Notes under the pieces: model-generated
Databases searched by the model: none
Told to the model about the DNA's origin: nothing
Seen by the model: only the letters and a program-made list of their open reading frames with translations
Shown here: piece by piece, positions 16,387 through 24,591 of the stretch
Numbering within the stretch: the stretch's first letter is position 1
Layout of the letters: each line of letters begins with the position of its first letter
Origin: Salinisphaera hydrothermalis
Lineage (GTDB): Bacteria > Pseudomonadota > Gammaproteobacteria > Nevskiales > Salinisphaeraceae
Length of the DNA stretch: 64,000 bases
Assembly (NCBI RefSeq): GCF_040361195.1
Contig: NZ_APNE01000009.1
Direction: 5' to 3' (one strand)
Position numbers and translations under genes: made by a program

Positions 16387-18213
16387 TCATCCTGCGAGAA
16401 AACCACCGGATTGCATCGACCATAGCCGGGCGTACAGGCCGCCTTGCTCGAGCAGTTCGTCGTGCGTGCCGGCTTCCATGATTCGGCCCTGGTCGATCAC
16501 CACCAGCCGATCGAGTTCGGCGATGGTGGACAGGCGATGGGCGACGGCGATCACGGTTTTGCCTTCCATGACGGCGTGGAGGTTTTCGGTGATGGCGGCT
16601 TCGATTTCGGAGTCGAGCGCGGCGGTGGCTTCGTCGAGCAGGAGGATAGGGGCGTTCTTGAGCATGACGCGGGCGAGCGCCACGCGCTGGCGCTGGCCGC
16701 CGGAGAGTTTGACGCCGCGTTCGCCGACATGCGCCTCCAGCCCGCGCCGGCCGCGGTTGTCGACGAGGTCGCGGATGAAGCCGGCGTGGGCGGCGTCGAT
16801 GGCGGCCCAGAGCTGGTCGTCGCTGGCGTTGGGATGGCCGTAGCGGATGTTGTCGGCGATCGAGCGATGGAGCAGGGCGGTGTCCTGCGTGACCATGCCG
16901 ATGGCTTCGCGCAGCGAGGCCTGGGTGACGTTGGTGATGTCCTGATCGTCGATGGTGATGCGGCCGCCTTCGAGTTCGTGGAAGCGCAACAGCAGCGACA
17001 GCAGGGTGGATTTGCCGGCGCCGGAGCGCCCGACCAGGCCGATCTTTTCACCGGGCGCGATCGATAGCGAGAAATGAGAGATGACGCCGGCGTCGTCGCG
17101 GCCGTAGTGGAAGGAGATGTCGTCGAACTCGATGGCGCCGGCCGTGACCTGCAGCGGCCGGGCGTTCGGGGCGTCGACGATGGCACGGTTGCTCGTGAAG
17201 CTGCCCATGCCGTCGCGGATGGTGCCAATGTGCTCGAACAGGTTGGACACTTCCCACATGATCCACTGGCTCATGCCGTTGATCTGCAGCACCAGGCCGA
17301 CGGCGGTGGCGACCGCACCGGCGGTGATCGCACGTTCGGTCCAGAACAGGATGCCGAGCCCGGTAACGGAGAACAGCAGGGTGGCGTTCAGCAGGTAGAG
17401 GCTGGCGTACAGGCCGTTGATGCGCCGCATCTGAGTGTACACGGTCGTGAGAAACGACGACATGCTGGCGCGGGCGTAGTCGGACTCGCGCTCGGTATGG
17501 GCGAACAGCTTGACGGTGCCGATGTTGGTATAGGCATCGACCACGCGCCCGGTCATTTCCGCGCGGGCGTTGGCCTGGGCCTCGGCGATGGATTGCAGGC
17601 GCGGCAGGAAGTATTTCAGCAGCGCGATGTAGATTGCCATCCACGCGGCGAACGGCAGGGCGAGCCGCCAGTCGGCGCCGGCGACCATGACCACCACGCC
17701 GCCGAAATAGACGACGACATACAGCAGCACGTCCACGAACTTCATCATCACTTCGCGGATAGCCAGCGCGGTCTGCATCATCTTGGAGGCGATGCGGCCG
17801 GCGAAGTCGTCCTGGAAATACGACAGCGACTGATCGAGCAGCCAGCGGTGGACCTGCCAGCGAAAGCGCATGGGCACGTTGGGCGCCATGGCCTGGAAGG
17901 TGGTCAGCCCCTGGGCGAAGATCAGCGACGGCAGCAATACCAGCACCACCAGCGCCATGCCGATGAGCTGCCAGGCGTTGTTGGCGATGAAATGCTCGCG
18001 ATCGCCGGTGGCGAACCAGTCGACGATATGGCCGAGAAAGCCGTACAGCGAGACTTCGATGATCGAGAACGCCGCGGTGAGCACCGCGGTGGCGATCAAC
18101 AGCTTCCAGACCGGGCGGGCATAGAAGGCGATGAAGCGGACGATGCCGGTATCCGGCGGGGTGCGGTCGTCCTCCGGGAACGGATCGACCAGCCGTTCGA
18201 AGAATTGAAACAT
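16387..18213 (-). CDS. ABC exporter, fused membrane and ATPase domains
   Basis: This 608-residue half-transporter has an N-terminal six-helix exporter domain (about residues 25-325) and a C-terminal ATPase. The ATPase has Walker A 'GLVGRSGAGKSTLLSLL', signature 'LSGGQRQRVALARVML', Walker B 'ILLLDEATAALDSE' and switch His 'AVAHRLSTIAELD'. It should dimerise in the inner membrane and export a lipid, drug or peptide; the substrate is unknown. I use ATG 18213 ('MFQFFERLVDPF'); the frame is open 36 bp further. It stands alone, between the CRISPR island and the molybdenum block, with the 3' end facing the array leader. Confidence 0.9.
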   Translation of the reverse strand: MFQFFERLVDPFPEDDRTPPDTGIVRFIAFYARPVWKLLIATAVLTAAFSIIEVSLYGFLGHIVDWFATGDREHFIANNAWQLIGMALVVLVLLPSLIFAQGLTTFQAMAPNVPMRFRWQVHRWLLDQSLSYFQDDFAGRIASKMMQTALAIREVMMKFVDVLLYVVVYFGGVVVMVAGADWRLALPFAAWMAIYIALLKYFLPRLQSIAEAQANARAEMTGRVVDAYTNIGTVKLFAHTERESDYARASMSSFLTTVYTQMRRINGLYASLYLLNATLLFSVTGLGILFWTERAITAGAVATAVGLVLQINGMSQWIMWEVSNLFEHIGTIRDGMGSFTSNRAIVDAPNARPLQVTAGAIEFDDISFHYGRDDAGVISHFSLSIAPGEKIGLVGRSGAGKSTLLSLLLRFHELEGGRITIDDQDITNVTQASLREAIGMVTQDTALLHRSIADNIRYGHPNASDDQLWAAIDAAHAGFIRDLVDNRGRRGLEAHVGERGVKLSGGQRQRVALARVMLKNAPILLLDEATAALDSEIEAAITENLHAVMEGKTVIAVAHRLSTIAELDRLVVIDQGRIMEAGTHDELLEQGGLYARLWSMQSGGFLAG

Positions 18214-18323
18214 GAGACGTGGCCACGGCGGGACCCGTGGCGTCGGCAAAGACGGGCAGTCTACTCCCGGCGGGCGCGGTATTCGACGTTGCGAGCCGTA
18301 TCAGGCAGCCGTCGCCGGCGGGC

Positions 18324-19124
18324 TCAGATGCCGGCCCACCAGTCGTAGCCGCGATCTTCCCAGTAGCCGCCGCGTCCGCCCTGGATATCGGCGAAGTTCT
18401 CGACCAGCTCGATGTGCATCACGTATTTGGCCATCTTGTAGCCGAGCTGGCGTTCGGCGCGCAGGCGTAGCGGCGCCCCGTTGGCCACCGGCAGGTCGCC
18501 GCCGTTCAGGCCATAGGCGAGGATCGTTTGCGGGTGCCGGGCCTCGATCATGTCGAGGCTTTCATAGTACGGCTGCGGCGAGCCGTAGAGATGATCGGCA
18601 CAGTGGAAGACCACGAAGCGGGCGTTGGCCTTCGGTTGGACGCGATCCAGCAGATGTCCGAGTGACACGCCGGTCCATTGGCCGATGCACGACCAGCCCT
18701 CGACGCAGTCGTGCCGCGTGATCTGTGTGCGCGACGGCATGGCCTTGAGCTCGGCCAGCGAGAACGACATCGGGTTATCGACCAGGCCATGAAAATCGAG
18801 TCGATAATCGGCGAAGTTCGACTCGACGAGCTGCCGGTAGGCCGGGGTCTGGGGGTTGATGCTGCCGTTGGGGCGGAATTTCGGCGCGATCTGGCTCTTG
18901 TCGTATTTCGGCGCCAGGGCTTCGCGCGAAGCCACCAGGCGCTGGGCGGCCTGGGTGAGTTTTTCGGTGTGGCCGAGAAAATTCTGTACCGCTTGGCTCT
19001 GGGTCCAGTCGCAGCCGGACAGCAGCGATGTGGCGCCGAGCGCGCCCAGGCCGCCGAGCACGCGACGGCGACGCGCGTCCGGGCGGTCGCCCGGCCGGCG
19101 CTTGCGGTCGTTGTCATTCGCCAT
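18324..19124 (-). CDS. Tat-exported sulfite-oxidase-family molybdoenzyme
   Basis: A 266-residue molybdopterin oxidoreductase. The N-terminus has a Tat motif (RRRRVL) and the hydrophobic stretch 'LGGLGALGATSLLSGC', whose end looks like a lipobox, so it may be a Tat-exported lipoprotein. The catalytic core includes 'TRHDCVEGWSCIGQWTGVSL'; the Cys in DCVEGWS is the expected molybdenum ligand. 'HCADHLYGSPQPYYESLDM' and 'GAPLRLRAERQLGYKMAKYV' match the MsrP/sulfite oxidase fold. ATG 19124 lies inside the cytochrome gene (11-bp overlap), so the two are coupled. Substrate unknown. Confidence 0.85.
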   Translation of the reverse strand: MANDNDRKRRPGDRPDARRRRVLGGLGALGATSLLSGCDWTQSQAVQNFLGHTEKLTQAAQRLVASREALAPKYDKSQIAPKFRPNGSINPQTPAYRQLVESNFADYRLDFHGLVDNPMSFSLAELKAMPSRTQITRHDCVEGWSCIGQWTGVSLGHLLDRVQPKANARFVVFHCADHLYGSPQPYYESLDMIEARHPQTILAYGLNGGDLPVANGAPLRLRAERQLGYKMAKYVMHIELVENFADIQGGRGGYWEDRGYDWWAGI

Positions 19125-19998
19125 GGCGGTTCTCCTGCGGCGCTGCGGCCGCCTCGGCCTCGGCATCGCGCGGCGGCGCGACGGGCTCGTCCACGCGATA
19201 GCCGCCGGTGATCATGGCGCGCATGTTGTTGAACACACCGGAGACGAGCACCAGCACGAGGTGCACGATGAAAAAGCCGACCAGCGTGAACGCACAGAGG
19301 AAATGAATCGTGCGAGCACTCTGGTGGCCGCCGAAAACCACCGTGAGCCAGGGCCAGGCGGCGTCCATGGTGGGCGACATGGTCATTCCGGTTAGCACCA
19401 TCAGCGGCAGGAGCCCGAACAGCACCAGCAGATAGGTGAGCTTCTGGATGATGTTGTAGTCGCGCACCCGTGGGAAACGGAACTTCGCGTGCTCCACCAC
19501 GGCATGGCCGAAGGTGCCCATCTCGCCATGATGCACGCCGATCAACCGTCGGCGACGCCGGCTGATGATCGAATAAATCAGATAAACAGCGAGCATTACG
19601 CCGAATACCCAGGCCGCCGTGAAATGCCATTGTCGGCCGAGCGACAACCATTGCGGGCCGGGCAATGTGGCCCATTCGGGAAAAGCGCGCGGCTGCATCT
19701 GGTTGCCGACCCTGGACCAGCCGAGTACGCCGGTGGTGGGGATTTCCAGCCCTTCGATGTTCACATAGCCCATCGGGTCGCCGGCGGCATCGCGGCGGGC
19801 GCCGATCGACAGGAACGGCGCATTGAAGGTAGACGCATGGCCCCAGTACAGCGCCGGATGGGCGTTGAATATCTGCAGCCCGCTCATGAGCAACACAAGC
19901 AGGCAAAGCGCGTTGATCCAATGCCATAGCCGGGTGAACCAGCTATGACGCCGGATGACGGTCGACGACCGCGGCGTCGAATCGGCGTCCTTCGCCAT
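19114..19998 (-). CDS. Cytochrome b561-type membrane partner of molybdoenzyme
   Basis: About 294 residues with four or more transmembrane helices and histidines placed as b-type haem ligands, for example 'HSWFTRLWHWINALCLLVLL', 'RQWHFTAAWVFGVMLAVYLI' and 'TIHFLCAFTLVGFFIVHLVL'. Such cytochromes exchange electrons between quinone and a periplasmic molybdoenzyme. I use ATG 19998; a TTG at 20019 would add seven residues. The C-terminus is rich in Ala and Glu. Overlap with the next gene supports a two-subunit enzyme. Confidence 0.85.
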   Translation of the reverse strand: MAKDADSTPRSSTVIRRHSWFTRLWHWINALCLLVLLMSGLQIFNAHPALYWGHASTFNAPFLSIGARRDAAGDPMGYVNIEGLEIPTTGVLGWSRVGNQMQPRAFPEWATLPGPQWLSLGRQWHFTAAWVFGVMLAVYLIYSIISRRRRRLIGVHHGEMGTFGHAVVEHAKFRFPRVRDYNIIQKLTYLLVLFGLLPLMVLTGMTMSPTMDAAWPWLTVVFGGHQSARTIHFLCAFTLVGFFIVHLVLVLVSGVFNNMRAMITGGYRVDEPVAPPRDAEAEAAAAPQENRHGE

Positions 19999-20100
19999 GG
20001 CGCATACGGTGGGTGCCAAGGCTTGAGTATACGGCGCGCCGCGCGCCCGCGATGCAGGCGTCGACGAAAGATTGCGCGCGGCGGCGCCGGGCGTGACGGG

Positions 20101-20661
20101 CTACGGGTGGTCGTTGTCGTCGCTGCTGCCGTCGTCCGAGGTCGCGCTGTCCGACGTGGTCGACGTTGCGGCGGCGTCATTCGATGGCGTGCCACTGGTC
20201 GGCGCGTTCGTCTGCCCCGAAGCCGATGGGCCGGCGTCGTTTGCGCTGTTCATTGCATTGCCGTTGTTGCTGTCGGCGTTCGGCCCGTTGGCGTCGTCGG
20301 CGCCGTTGTTGTTCTGCGCGGGCGGCTGATGCGTCGCGGCGAATTCGGCCAATTCGGTGTCGCTGGGGGCGTGGAAGTTGGACGCGCCGTAATCGCTGGG
20401 CTTGGGCTCCGGCAGCTGCTGCGGCGCCGGCGTGTTGTCGTTCGAAGCATTGGCGCTGCTGTCGCCGTTGTCGTTTTGTGCGGACGGCGTCGCGCTTTGC
20501 ATGGGTTGCGACGATTGCCCGGCCGGTAACGAGCCGGCATTGCCGATGCTCGTATCGGCGTTCTGCGTCTGCGCGAACGCAGGAACGGCCAGGGCAAGCG
20601 CGGCGGTCGAGGCCAAAGTCGCGAGCAGGGTCCGGCCGCCAGTATGAAAGCGCGTGAGCAT
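20101..20661 (-). CDS. Secreted low-complexity Asn/Asp/Ser-rich protein
   Basis: A 186-residue protein with a clear signal peptide ('LLATLASTAALALAVPAFAQ') followed by a low-complexity chain rich in Asn, Asp, Ser, Ala, Pro and Gln. It ends in an acidic cluster, 'SDDGSSDDNDHP'. A small ordered part may exist around 'PKPSDYGASNFHAPSDTELA'. No domain is recognised. The start is ATG 20661 with AGAGAG upstream; the frame is open for 279 bp more, but that part lacks coding character. It is divergent from the Mo/W binding-protein gene. Confidence 0.65.
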   Translation of the reverse strand: MLTRFHTGGRTLLATLASTAALALAVPAFAQTQNADTSIGNAGSLPAGQSSQPMQSATPSAQNDNGDSSANASNDNTPAPQQLPEPKPSDYGASNFHAPSDTELAEFAATHQPPAQNNNGADDANGPNADSNNGNAMNSANDAGPSASGQTNAPTSGTPSNDAAATSTTSDSATSDDGSSDDNDHP

Positions 20662-20907
20662 GAACAACTCTCTAGTTTTGTGATCTAGCGTATCCGACAC
20701 GCTTCGGCGCGCGAAGTTTCCCGCGATGTTGCAGCGCCGCGGGTGTCCGACGTCGCGAGCCGGCTCGATAAGCGTTATGTAGTATGCTTTATTCCGAATC
20801 GTTTCAGACGACCGCCCCCGGTTCATTTCAGCGTGCCACGCCTTTCTGGCGAGGCGATCGCCGCGTGTTGCTACCGGGGGCGGCGCAATTGTTATCCGGA
20901 GACCGGG

Positions 20908-21813
20908 ATGAATCGCGAGAATCGCCGCCCAAAGCTGCATCGCGCCACGTTACGCGCTGGATTGGCGGCCTGCTTGGGCGTGCTCGCCGTAACCGCGGCG
21001 AGCGCGAATGCTGCGGCTGACGGCGGGCATACGGTCAAGGTGCTGTACGCCGGCTCGCTGGCGCATGTCATGGAAGACAAGGTGCGCCCGGCCTTCGAGA
21101 AAGCCACCGGCGATCAGTTTCAGGGCTATGCCGCTGGCTCGACCAAGCTCGCCAACGAGATCAAGGGCAAGGTTCGCCAGGGCGATGTTTATATCAGCGC
21201 CCATGCCAGCATCAACAAACGCCTGATGGGGTCGTCCAATGGCGACTGGGTGAGCTGGTACGCCACTTTCATGCGTTCGCCGCTGGTGATTGGCTATAAC
21301 CCGAAAAGCCGTTTCGCCGATGCGTTGCAGCACAAGCCGTGGTATCGGGTGGTTACGCAACCCGGCTTCACCTTCGGGCGGACCGATCCCAAGCTGGACC
21401 CTAAGGGCAAGTTGATCGTGAAGGCCGTCCACCGGATCGCCGACGACGAAAACGAGCCCGAACTGCGCGGCCGGATCATGGCGCACGGTCAGGTTTTTCC
21501 AGAGGAAGGGCTGGTGGGCCGGCTGCAGGCCGGGCAGCTCGATGCCGGTTTCTTCTACAAGGGCGAGGCCGCGGCGGCCGATATTCCGACTGTGTCGATC
21601 GATCCGGTCAAGCTCGGCGCGGTGTATACCGTGACGCAGCTGAACCGGGCGCCCGACAGCGCCGGCGCGCGTGATTTCATTCGCTTTATCCTCGGTCCCA
21701 AGGGGCGAAAGATTCTCAAGGATAACGGCTTTAACGTGATGTCGCCGGTCAAGGTCTCGGGTGCTCGCAGCGCTGTTCCCGAGGCGTTGCAACACGCCAT
21801 TGAACACGACTGA
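20908..21813 (+). CDS. Molybdate/tungstate periplasmic binding protein
   Basis: A 301-residue solute-binding protein with a signal peptide ending near 'AASANAAAD'. Mature features are 'VKVLYAGSLAHVMEDKVRPA', 'GYAAGSTKLANEIKG', 'QGDVYISAHASINKRLM' and 'AGFFYKGEAAAADIPTV', as in the WtpA/ModA-like group that binds oxyanions. ATG 20908 follows GGAGACCGGG. It sits 30 bp before the permease-ATPase fusion and in the same direction as it, with molybdenum cofactor genes beyond. Molybdate versus tungstate cannot be separated by eye. Confidence 0.85.
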   Translation: MNRENRRPKLHRATLRAGLAACLGVLAVTAASANAAADGGHTVKVLYAGSLAHVMEDKVRPAFEKATGDQFQGYAAGSTKLANEIKGKVRQGDVYISAHASINKRLMGSSNGDWVSWYATFMRSPLVIGYNPKSRFADALQHKPWYRVVTQPGFTFGRTDPKLDPKGKLIVKAVHRIADDENEPELRGRIMAHGQVFPEEGLVGRLQAGQLDAGFFYKGEAAAADIPTVSIDPVKLGAVYTVTQLNRAPDSAGARDFIRFILGPKGRKILKDNGFNVMSPVKVSGARSAVPEALQHAIEHD

Positions 21814-21843
21814 TCGGCCGCGTGGTCGTCTGATGGGGGCGTC

Positions 21844-23652
21844 TTGACGCGGCTCGGTAGTCCGCTGGCCTGGCTCGGCGGGCTGCTCGCGCTCTATCTG
21901 CTGGCCCCGATTGCGGCGTTTTTTCTGCGCCTGCCGGGCGCTGGCGCGAATTTCGGCGATCCGCGCCTGTGGTCGGCGCTGGAGGTTTCGGCCGCAGCGG
22001 CCACGGTATCGGCGACGATCATCGCCGTGCTCGGCGTACCGCTGGCATATGGGTTGGCCCGGGCGCGCGGCCGGCTGGCCGGTTTTATCGGCGTGGCGAT
22101 CCAGCTGCCGCTGGCGCTGCCGCCGCTGGTCAGCGGCATTCTGCTGGTGTCGCTGGTCGGGCCCTACACGCTCGTCGGGCGCTGGTTCGGCGGCTCGCTG
22201 ACCGATTCCTTCGCCGGCATTGTGCTGGCCCAGACGTTCGTTGCTGCGCCGTTTCTGGTCATCGCGGCACGCTCGGCCTTCGCGGCCATCGACCCGGCGT
22301 TGCCGGCCGTGGCCGCCACGCTGGGGCACGGGCCGCTGTCGCGCTTCTTTCGCGTGAGCCTGCCGATCGCGTTGCCCGGCATTGCCGCCGGTCTGTTGCT
22401 GGCGTGGCTACGGGCGTTCGGCGAGTTCGGGGCCACGGTGATTCTGTCCTATCACCCGTACTCGTTGCCGGTGTTCACCTACGTGCAGTTCAGCAGCACC
22501 GGCCTGCCAGCCACCCAGGCGCCGGTGGTGGCCTCGTTGTTCGCAGCGTTCGTTGTGTTGATGCTGGCCAATCTGCGCGTGCTGCGTCGTCGACATCGAC
22601 GGGTGACGCGCCCGCCGGCAACGCCGCCGGTGGTCCAGGCCGCGCCCCGGCTGGATTTCGATCTCGCAGCGCGGCTCGATGCGTTTGGTCTGCAAATCGC
22701 CCACGCCGCGGCCACGCGTCATCTGGCGTTACTCGGCCCGTCCGGTGCGGGCAAGTCGTTCACGCTGCGCCTGCTGGCTGGGCTGGAAGCGACCGACGCC
22801 GGGCATGTGCGAGCGGGTGACGAGGAGCTGTCCGGGCTTCGCCCCGAGCATCGGCGCATCGGCTATCTGCCCCAGCATTCGAGTCTGCTGCCTGGGCGCA
22901 ACGTCTGGCAGCAGATCAATTTCGGCGTGGGTGCCGATCCCGGCGTGGCCTCGTACTGGCTGGAGCGGCTGCATCTCGACGGGCTGGAGGCGCGTTATCC
23001 GGACGAGCTCTCGGGTGGCCAGCAACGCCGGGTCGCGCTGGCCCGCGCGCTCACCCACGCGCCACGGATTCTATTGCTGGACGAGCCGTTCTCGGCACTG
23101 GATGCGCCGGTGCGCGACAGCCTGCGCCGCGAGCTGCGGCGGCTGCAGCAGGAAGTAGGGCTCACGACCGTGCTCGTCACCCACGACCCGGAAGAGGCGG
23201 CGCTTTTGGCCGACGAGGTGCTGGTGCTCGATCGCGGTACGGTGCTCCAGGCCGGGCGGCGCGCCGACGTGTTCGCGCGCCCGAGTTCGCCGCAGGTCGC
23301 GCGCCTGCTCGGCATCCGCAACATGGGTCATGGCCGCATGGCGGCCGCCGATACGCTCGAAACCGCCGGCGTGCGGCTTGTCGTTCACGACGACGACCTT
23401 GCGCCGGGAACGCGCGTGGCGTGGTGTTTGCGCTCCGAGCGCGTTCGGCTGGATGCGAACGGGCCCTACGACGCTGCAGTGGTGGATGTGGTGGATCTCG
23501 GCGCGAGCCGTGAAATCGTGGTGCGGATCGACGACGCACTGGAGCTGACCCTGCGCACCGTCGATGCCGACGGGCTGGTGGCCGGCGGGCGGTGTCGTAT
23601 CGACCTGCCGCCCGAGGCGATCCGGCTCTGGCCGGAGAACGGCGCCGGTTGA
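21844..23652 (+). CDS. Mo/W ABC transporter: permease-ATPase fusion
   Basis: One 602-residue chain joins two parts that are normally separate. Residues 1-245 are a ModB-like permease with about five or six helices and an EAA-type loop ('AATLGHGPLSRFFRVSLPIA'). A basic linker (about 247-262, RRRHRRVTRPPATPP) leads to a ModC-like ATPase with Walker A 'LLGPSGAGKSFTLR' (298-306), signature 'DELSGGQQRRVALARAL', 'ILLLDEPFSALDAPVRD' and 'TVLVTHDPEEAALLADE'. A TOBE-like regulatory tail covers the last 120 residues or so. Start is TTG 21844 after GGGGGCG. It pairs with the binding protein just upstream. Confidence 0.9.
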   Translation: MTRLGSPLAWLGGLLALYLLAPIAAFFLRLPGAGANFGDPRLWSALEVSAAAATVSATIIAVLGVPLAYGLARARGRLAGFIGVAIQLPLALPPLVSGILLVSLVGPYTLVGRWFGGSLTDSFAGIVLAQTFVAAPFLVIAARSAFAAIDPALPAVAATLGHGPLSRFFRVSLPIALPGIAAGLLLAWLRAFGEFGATVILSYHPYSLPVFTYVQFSSTGLPATQAPVVASLFAAFVVLMLANLRVLRRRHRRVTRPPATPPVVQAAPRLDFDLAARLDAFGLQIAHAAATRHLALLGPSGAGKSFTLRLLAGLEATDAGHVRAGDEELSGLRPEHRRIGYLPQHSSLLPGRNVWQQINFGVGADPGVASYWLERLHLDGLEARYPDELSGGQQRRVALARALTHAPRILLLDEPFSALDAPVRDSLRRELRRLQQEVGLTTVLVTHDPEEAALLADEVLVLDRGTVLQAGRRADVFARPSSPQVARLLGIRNMGHGRMAAADTLETAGVRLVVHDDDLAPGTRVAWCLRSERVRLDANGPYDAAVVDVVDLGASREIVVRIDDALELTLRTVDADGLVAGGRCRIDLPPEAIRLWPENGAG

Positions 23653-23673
23653 GCCGGCCGGCGCGGCGGCGTT

Positions 23674-24591
23674 CTACGCGCCGCGCGCGAACCGCTGGTG
23701 GATCTCGACGATATGCACCAGGCTCGGTAGCAGCGCGGCCATGGTTTCCTCGGCACCGCCACGACTGCCGGGGAAGGTGACCGCCAGACTCGAGCCGATG
23801 AAGCCGGATACCCCGCGCGACATCACGGCATACGGCGTGCGCTTCGTGCCGAAGGCCCGCGCCGCCTCCATCAGCCCGGGCATCGGCGTGGTGATCCGCG
23901 GTTCAACGGTTTCCACCACCTTGTCCTTGGGCCCGATGCCGGTGCCGCCGACCGTGACGATCAGCGGGGCGCCGGTCGAGACGGCTTCATCAACGGCATC
24001 GCCGACCTGCTCGGTATCGTCGGGCAGCACGCGATAATCGATCGGCTCGAAGCCGGCCTTGCCAAGCGCGTCGACCACACTCTGTCCGGCGGCGTCCGGC
24101 TTGTGACCGTTGGCCACTGGGGTCGACACCATGAGCACGGTGGCTGCCAACGGGCTTTTTAAATGCCGCGGGTAGTGGCTCTTGCCGCCCTGTTTTTCCA
24201 GCAGATGGGTGTCGCCGATGCGCAGTTCCTCGGGCTCGGCATAAGGCTTGAGCATGTCATAGAGCGTGAGCGCGGCCATGCTGGCGGCGGTGAGCGCTTC
24301 CATTTCCACGCCGGTGGGGCCGATGGTGTGGACTTCGGCTTCGATCGCGACATGATCGGCCTCGATCGCAAAGTGCACTTCGGCGGCATGGATCGGCAGC
24401 GGATGACACAGCGGCAACAGTTCGTCCGTGCGCTTGGCAGCCAGGATGCCGGCGATGCGCGCCGAGGCCTGTGGGTCGCCTTTTTCGGTATCGCGCGAGG
24501 CGATGCGTTGCAGACAATGGGGCGGGGCATAGAAGCGTGCGGCGGCCACCGCCGAGCGCAGGCTGTCCGGTTTCATACCGACGTTCTTCAC
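23674..24591 (-). CDS. MoaC-MoaB fusion, molybdenum cofactor biosynthesis
   Basis: A 305-residue fusion. Residues 1-155 are MoaC (cyclic pyranopterin monophosphate synthase) with 'KRTDELLPLCHPLPIHAAEV' and 'GPTGVEMEALTAAS'. Residues 160-305 are a MoaB/MogA-type molybdopterin adenylyltransferase with 'LIVTVGGTGIGPKDKVVETV' and 'SRGVSGFIGSSLAVTFPGSR'. Start is GTG 24591 overlapping the stop of the MoaD-MoaE gene; ATG 24576 is an alternative. The protein would cover an early and a late step of cofactor synthesis. MoaA and MoeA are not in the window. Confidence 0.92.
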   Translation of the reverse strand: MKNVGMKPDSLRSAVAAARFYAPPHCLQRIASRDTEKGDPQASARIAGILAAKRTDELLPLCHPLPIHAAEVHFAIEADHVAIEAEVHTIGPTGVEMEALTAASMAALTLYDMLKPYAEPEELRIGDTHLLEKQGGKSHYPRHLKSPLAATVLMVSTPVANGHKPDAAGQSVVDALGKAGFEPIDYRVLPDDTEQVGDAVDEAVSTGAPLIVTVGGTGIGPKDKVVETVEPRITTPMPGLMEAARAFGTKRTPYAVMSRGVSGFIGSSLAVTFPGSRGGAEETMAALLPSLVHIVEIHQRFARGA

